Position numbers and translations under genes: made by a program
NCBI RefSeq assembly: GCF_030269925.1
Contig: NC_085112.1
Span: 2,853,501-2,917,500, forward strand
Source of the DNA: Bombyx mori
Taxonomy: Eukaryota > Arthropoda > Insecta > Lepidoptera > Bombycidae
Length of the DNA stretch: 64,000 bases
Direction: 5' to 3'
The notes under the pieces: generated by a model
Database searches by the model: none
Told to the model about the DNA's origin: nothing
The model's input: only the letters and a program-made list of their open reading frames with translations
Part shown: piece after piece, positions 58,625 through 64,000 of the stretch
Layout of the letters: the number at the start of each line of letters is the position of its first letter
How positions within the stretch are numbered: position 1 is the stretch's first letter

Positions 58625-59076
58625 TTTTTTTTAATTTTTTTTATTGCTTAGATCGGTGGACGAGCTTACAGCCCACCTGGTGTTAAGTGATTACTGGAGC
58701 CTATAGACATCTACAACGTAAATGCGCCACTCACCTTGAGATACAAGTTCTAAAGTCTCAGTATAGTTACAACGGCTGCCCCACCCTTCAAACCGAAACG
58801 CATTACTGCTTCACGGCAGAAATAGGCAGGGCGGTGGTACCTATCCGCGCGGACTCACAAGTGGTCCTACCACCAGTAATTACGCAAATTATAATTTTGC
58901 GGGTTGATTTTTATTACACGATGTTATTCCTTCACCGTGGAAGTTAATCGTGAACATTTGTTGAGTACGTATTTCATTAGAAAAATTGGTACCCGCCTGC
59001 GGGATTCGAACACCAGTGCATCGCTTCAACACGAATGCACCAGACGTCTTATCCTTTAGGCCACGACGACTTCAAG
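58625..59076 (-). repeat. Bm1 SINE, full length
   Basis: A complete copy with the tRNA-like head near 59075 and an A-rich tail at 58625. It is very close to the copy at 21726-22174. Confidence 0.87.
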
Positions 59077-59949
59077 GCCATCTCTACAACGCTTTTATAG
59101 TCGATACGACATCCCTAGAATTATCGAGAACATTCCTCACAAGTCGAGTATTTTTCGATGTGTGTTTCCGTTATCAGACAATCCGTTGTACTTCACGAGC
59201 GTTCTAGATGTTACTAGATCTTTTGATATTCATTTCGGCTATTCGGCGATAGATGGCGTTACTCTTCTTACCGGCGTAACAATATGTTTAAATAGCTAAA
59301 TTATCTCAGCGGTGACGTCATATATGGCAAGTATAAAAACTTAAATCATACTAAATTTAAATAAATCAAAAGTAAATAGTTCTCAGGACAAGCATCTCTG
59401 ATACGGAAATACGTTATCATTAATTAATACCGCTATACGTGTTAGTCGAACTTTTCGATTACACAATACGGAAACTATATAGCATTATACACAAAAGACT
59501 AAGTCGCTCGCAGCTCTCGAAGGAGGTATTTGGATAAAAACGCAGTTCCCATTTCCTTGTGTCAAGCGAGCAGAATTCATTAATCAAATACTGAAATTTA
59601 TAAGCCAATTAGATCATTGAAATATTTGAGACTAATTTTTATCCAATAAATTACTAACCCACACGGATAGCTTGCTGCAATCGGACCTTAAATTATCTCA
59701 CTAAGGCAGCATTGAACCAAAATGCGACAGACATCACACCCAATGCCAGCATTTGTGACATGCTGGAGGCATGCCAACAAACCGCGCATCCTGTAATGCG
59801 CCAAATGATAAACTGTCAGTGTTTCAAAGAAGGAAGTTTGAAGTTCACATTATTTCGTGCGAAACTATTCTTAATATATAAAAAAGTGATCTGGATTAAT
59901 TTGTTATAATATAACCCGGATTCTAAAGAAGACTGATCAAAGTCGGTCG

Positions 59950-60260
59950 ACCAGACGACGTATCTATCCTGGAAGAACTAGGCGTCTCCCCAAAACTTTC
60001 CATCAGTTGTCTAGGTAGGGTTTTCGAGTTTCTCGTTGACATTGCGAGGAAGAAGGGTGACAATATCGAAAAACTACTCATTATTGGCAGTGAGAGGAAT
60101 TAGGCTGGCGGAGCATATTCCCTGAGCTATTCCAATCAAATTAAGAAGACATAATATGACTCCAACATCAATGTTGTCATCCACTGGACAGAGAACAGGA
60201 ATGAATGGAGGACTAAAATGCTCCCTAAATATCACGACCCTCAGCAGTGAGGAACACGAT
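59950..60260 (+). pseudogene. RTE-type LINE C-terminus, relative of 1982-2212
   Basis: The frame reads VGRPDDVSILEELGVSPKLS, GRVFEFLVDIARKKGDNIEK, LLIIGSERN, stop, then SNQIKKT, stop, and NINVVIHWTENRNEWRTKML. It aligns with 1982-2212 (DNLEKLLITG, SDQIKTT, NVAVHCAEDRSKWRN). Confidence 0.7.
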
Positions 60261-60533
60261 TCAAATGGTTATGATCAATAAATAGATATGGTAATAATAA
60301 TAGTCCGTACTCCACAGGTGAGTTTCATTTTTCCTAGAAACTATATACAGGTCTACGTGCATGGGAAAGATTTTCATGATGAAGATGAAACGGAATTTAA
60401 AATGCTAAATTATCACACTATCACTGTCTGCTATTTTAGCACGTTTTTATATTAGCTTTGTATAGACGTGTGTTAGTTTGTCTGACTTTGAACGTAATTC
60501 TCACAGTACTCAAGACGTCCAATTTACTTGACC

Positions 60534-60620
60534 ATTGGCATTGCTGAAGTCAATGGGTGACGGAAAAACTCACCATCAGGTGGGCCGTATGCTCGTCTGC
60601 ATACACGTGCAAAAAAAAAA
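60534..60620 (+). repeat. LINE tail, CR1/jockey-like
   Basis: A partial copy ending CTGCATACACGTGC and then oligo-A. Confidence 0.7.
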
Positions 60621-61328
60621 AAACCATTAACACGCGTATTAAAGACCGGTAACAGTATCAACAGCAAATAGAAATGAAATTAATTGTTAGTTCCGTTTAC
60701 TATTTAAACAAGTTTATTTTTATTTGAAACATTTACTTCTGTTTGTTGCAAACAGTAGCAGTGTTTGAAGCGAATATCCATTGTAATTTTGACGTCATCA
60801 TAAAGCGATACTTATGTACGGATTTGTTAATAAAAAAATATAATGGACTTGTCCATTTAGACCGTTAAAAAACCTATAAGTTTTTTGTTACATGTTACAG
60901 TAAAGTAAGAAGCGCTGTCTCTGATTAACATTAATTCAAATAATTGCGCGCCCCATTCATAGCCCGCAAAATGCTTTCTCAGTGCTCAACAAGCAAAAAC
61001 TCTTGTGAGCTGCAGTATAATTTAGTTAGAGTGTTATAAATGAAGTGAACTTTACGAGATAATTAGCCCGTATTCTCTACGACGTAGTAAATTTTCTAAC
61101 TTCCAGAATTTCACCATAAAAGGGCGTTACAATGAAATTGCTTCATGAAATTGCTTCGAGCACTCAATCTGTAATATTTTGTATTGGATGGGAAGGTTAG
61201 AAGCTTAAATTTGAGAACTATATCGAGGGCTGAAAGGCTATTTCTTTAAAGCGACATTTTTGCAACTTTACAGGCCAGAGCCATTTAAAGTTTTAAATTT
61301 GGAAAACATACAAACAAAAAAAACATTT

Positions 61329-61553
61329 ACTGGTGGTAGGACCTCTTGTGAGTCCGCGCGGGTAGGTACCACCACCCTGCCTATTTCTGCCGTGAAACAG
61401 TAATGCGTGACAGCCGTTGTAACTATACTTGAGACATTATAACTTATATCTCAAGGGGGGTGGCGCATTTACGTTGTAGATGTCTATGGGCTCCAGTAAC
61501 CACTTAACACCAGGTGGGCTGTGAGCTCGTCCACCTATCTAAGCAATAAAAAA
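61329..61553 (+). repeat. Bm1 SINE, 5'-truncated
   Basis: A standard copy with a short deletion after GTAATGCGT. Confidence 0.87.
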
Positions 61554-61789
61554 AAACATGACAATAAAACTTGTTCAAGTATTTGAATGGAGTAAACTTA
61601 AGTGAAGTTCAATTAAAACATCACACTGTTGAGGCTAATCCTAAATAGAACGCAACTTTAATTACAAAGATAAATGTCGCGTATTCAGTGGAATATAGCT
61701 TAAACTAAATAGCTTTTCACCTCTTGATAAGTACTATACGGGTTTAAGACCAAATAAGTATTCATATACTATTATGTCTTTATTTATGT

Positions 61790-62045
61790 TTTTTTTGCTA
61801 TTGCTTAGATGGGTGGACGAGTTCACAGCCCACCTGGTGTTAAGTGGTTACTGGAGCCCATATACATCTACAACATAAATGCGCCACCCACCTTGACATA
61901 TAAGTTCTAAGATCTCAGTATAGTTGTAACGGCTGCACTACCCTTCAGAACGAAACGTGTTACTGCTTCACGGCAGAAATAGGCAGCGCGGTGGTACCTA
62001 CCCGTACGGACTCACAAGAGGTCCTACCACCAGTAATTACGCAAA
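61790..62045 (-). repeat. Bm1 SINE, 5'-truncated
   Basis: A standard copy forming an inverted pair with 61329-61553. Confidence 0.87.
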
Positions 62046-62955
62046 TTATATTTTTGTATTTATGTATTTTAAGAATAATTCTGTTTACTTTTTTTATTTT
62101 ATTTGGCACTTCTTACTCATCCGTTGTTTGTTGAAACTGTTGTGACAAGTCTGGCTTTAAAAATATTGAGCACAAAATACATTAAATCTAGTTATATAGG
62201 TAGTATTCATAGTTAAACCCGAGTATATTATTTTCAAACACCTCTAGCTGAGATTGTATTCATTCTATAGTGTCATAGATATCTGAAACCCAGACCTCAA
62301 GGAACAAAAATCTTTGACCCTTATCAAGTGTCGATACCGGGTCCTATTGCACTGTAATCCAAACCAAAAATCGCACTAAAGAATCATAATACAACGACCA
62401 AATGAAGCAATGTATTACATTTGTCTGTAATACATTACCGCATTTCTACATTTAGCGACATAACCACCAATCGAAAGGAAATCAGAGCACATAACTTCAG
62501 CACGTAACTAAATCCCTGATATATCGTAATCCTTGAACGAGCACATAGATTACTCTAAATGATGAAAAAATATCTGAGAGAAAAGGTTTGTAAACTTTTC
62601 GTACTAAAGCGCATTTACCCTTCTTGCGTGATAATGTGAACAAAACGAAAAGAACATTATCACATTCATAAATTTTGTTCTTTTAGAAAAGCTATTGGAT
62701 GTGTACGGGTGGTAAATGGTCATATACTTGATTGCAATAATGGCTACCAATTATTATTATCAATCATTATTATATTATTACCAATTATTACCAATTATTG
62801 GTTATGATCTCTCATGAAAACCAGCAAGTCGCCGCCTAATCATAAGGGCTTTCTTCATCCCTATTACAGCATGAGTCCTTAAGCTATTTTATTATTTTCC
62901 TATTTATTTTTCCTACTTATTTTCCGCTTCTTTTTTATCTGTTTTGTGTCAATAA
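62046..62955. other. Upstream stretch without recognised features
   Basis: AT-rich DNA with a small CCAATTATTA tandem repeat near 62750-62800. Nothing else was recognised. Confidence 0.4.
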
Positions 62956-63068
62956 TAACAACGGCTGCCCTACCCTTCAAACTGAAATGCATTACTGCTC
63001 CACGGCAGAAATAGGCAGGGTGGTGGTACCTACCCGCGCGGACTTACAAGAGGTCCTACCACCAGTAA
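62956..63068 (-). repeat. Bm1 SINE, middle part
   Basis: It runs from ACAACGGCTGCCCTACCC to CCTACCACCAGTAA. The 3' half is missing. Confidence 0.8.
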
Positions 63069-63129
63069 AAAAGGTCACTTAAGACGTTACAGGTTTACAG
63101 GTTACTTAAGAGGTTACAGGTTACTTAAG

Positions 63130-63236
63130 AGCTGGAAATACCCGTCAACGAAGCTCTTCACCAGACAAATGATAGGAATAGGTGGAGAGAAACAGTAAGA
63201 AGACTACAGAAAGATCACAATCATCAACAACGAGCA
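63130..63236 (+). pseudogene. LINE C-terminal fragment, RTE-like
   Basis: A short frame EALHQTNDRNRWRETVRRLQ ends in a stop after NHQQRAND. The DR-RWRETV pattern is that of LINE C-termini. Confidence 0.5.
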
Positions 63237-63617
63237 AATGATTGAGAAGAAGAAATTTGCGAAAAAAATAATAAATGCGTTTTTTTTTTATTAAGCATTC
63301 GAAACATCTGACATAATAAAAATGTAAAACCTCGATATTGAATTTTAAAATTAGTTTTATCGGGTTTTCGATTTACTAAAACTGAAAGAAAAACTGTATA
63401 AGTAGGTATATGTGATAAATAAACATGACAACCCCTCTACGTGTTTTTATTTATCAAAAGATTAAAGGAAGGTGTTGGCAGTAGCATAGTCTCTAGGCGA
63501 CTATAAACATTTTTACGTAAGTATTTGGTATTTTGGTATATTTTGAAGAACCGTCTATCATCACAGTAAATTGAAAATGCGTATTCGGTCCGGCTATTAG
63601 GACTTTTTAGACTAGAC

Positions 63618-63728
63618 TTTAGACAACGGCTTGGCTGTGCTTCTGGAATTGCTGATGTCAATGGACGACGTTAACTATTCACCATCAATTGAGCCGTATT
63701 CTCGTCTGCCTACAAGGGTTATTAATAA
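63618..63728 (+). repeat. LINE tail, CR1/jockey-like
   Basis: A diverged copy, ACAACGGCTTGGCTGTGCTT to CTACAAGGGTTATTAATAAT. Confidence 0.68.
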
Positions 63729-64000
63729 TTAAAAAAAGCTACATTGTGAACTACGTGGTATTTCCTTCGAGTTTCGCCAATTCTACACATGATTAAAATT
63801 ACTTTTACATTATCGCATATATTATAGTCATTGTTGAATTTGAGTATTCGTGAGTACCGACGAATGAGCATTTTACACATTTTACAAATTACTGAAACAT
63901 TTTAATTTGTTTTTAAACTTCATTTTTTATGATTGAGGGATTACTGGAGGCCCGGAGGCTTTTCCGTTTCACCAGGAAATGTGAGCGAGCAAGAACTCTG

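Noticed and set aside
59712..59909. 65-codon ORF with CDMLEACQQTAHPVMRQMIN
   Set aside because: It looks partly protein-like, but the C-terminal third is AT-rich noise and no family or splice structure supports it.

Overview
The window looks like lepidopteran nuclear DNA, most probably silkworm (Bombyx mori or a close relative). It is AT-rich and intron-rich. It carries several dozen copies of a tRNA-derived SINE matching my memory of Bm1, plus lepidopteran non-autonomous Helitrons (TC...CTAG termini) and 3' fragments of several LINE families. No database search was possible, so family names are recognition calls.

One host gene can be assembled, on the minus strand: a CCHamide-1 neuropeptide precursor (CCHa1). 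A TATA box at 42410-42416 sits 30 bp upstream of a candidate start site at about 42386. A 46-nt non-coding exon 1 (42341-42386) is followed by exon 2 with the start codon and signal peptide (27202-27318). A 36-nt microexon (10340-10375) carries almost all of the mature peptide. Exon 4 (7711-7802) ends the peptide with AHGKR, and exons 5 (7224-7324) and 6 (6228-6336) encode the spacer. All junctions keep frame and have GT/AG borders. The peptide is SCLSYGHSCWGAH-amide. A stop codon overlaps the exon 5 donor, so two C-termini are possible. The gene spans at least 36 kb, nearly all of it intron filled with repeats.

The most striking element is in intron 1: a 3.9-kb gag-only LTR retrotransposon (28834-32754, minus strand, same sense as CCHa1). 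Its two 244-bp LTRs are identical as read, and a 4-bp ATAG duplication flanks it. It carries a gag ORF, a 44-bp minisatellite and a GC-rich 89-bp tandem array, but no recognisable pol. It landed inside the end of a Helitron, and its 3' LTR promoter points at CCHa1 exon 2 about 1.5 kb away.

Region by region: 1-6.2 kb is repeats and LINE relics downstream of the gene; 6.2-10.4 kb holds the 3' exons; 10.4-27.2 kb is the large intron 2; 27.3-42.3 kb is intron 1 with the LTR element; 42.4-64 kb is upstream DNA dense in Bm1, LINE 3' ends, Helitrons and two hAT-like elements, with no second host gene that I can support. Two unexplained protein-like stretches stand out: 8873-9119 (possible Helitron-captured exon) and 57996-58440.
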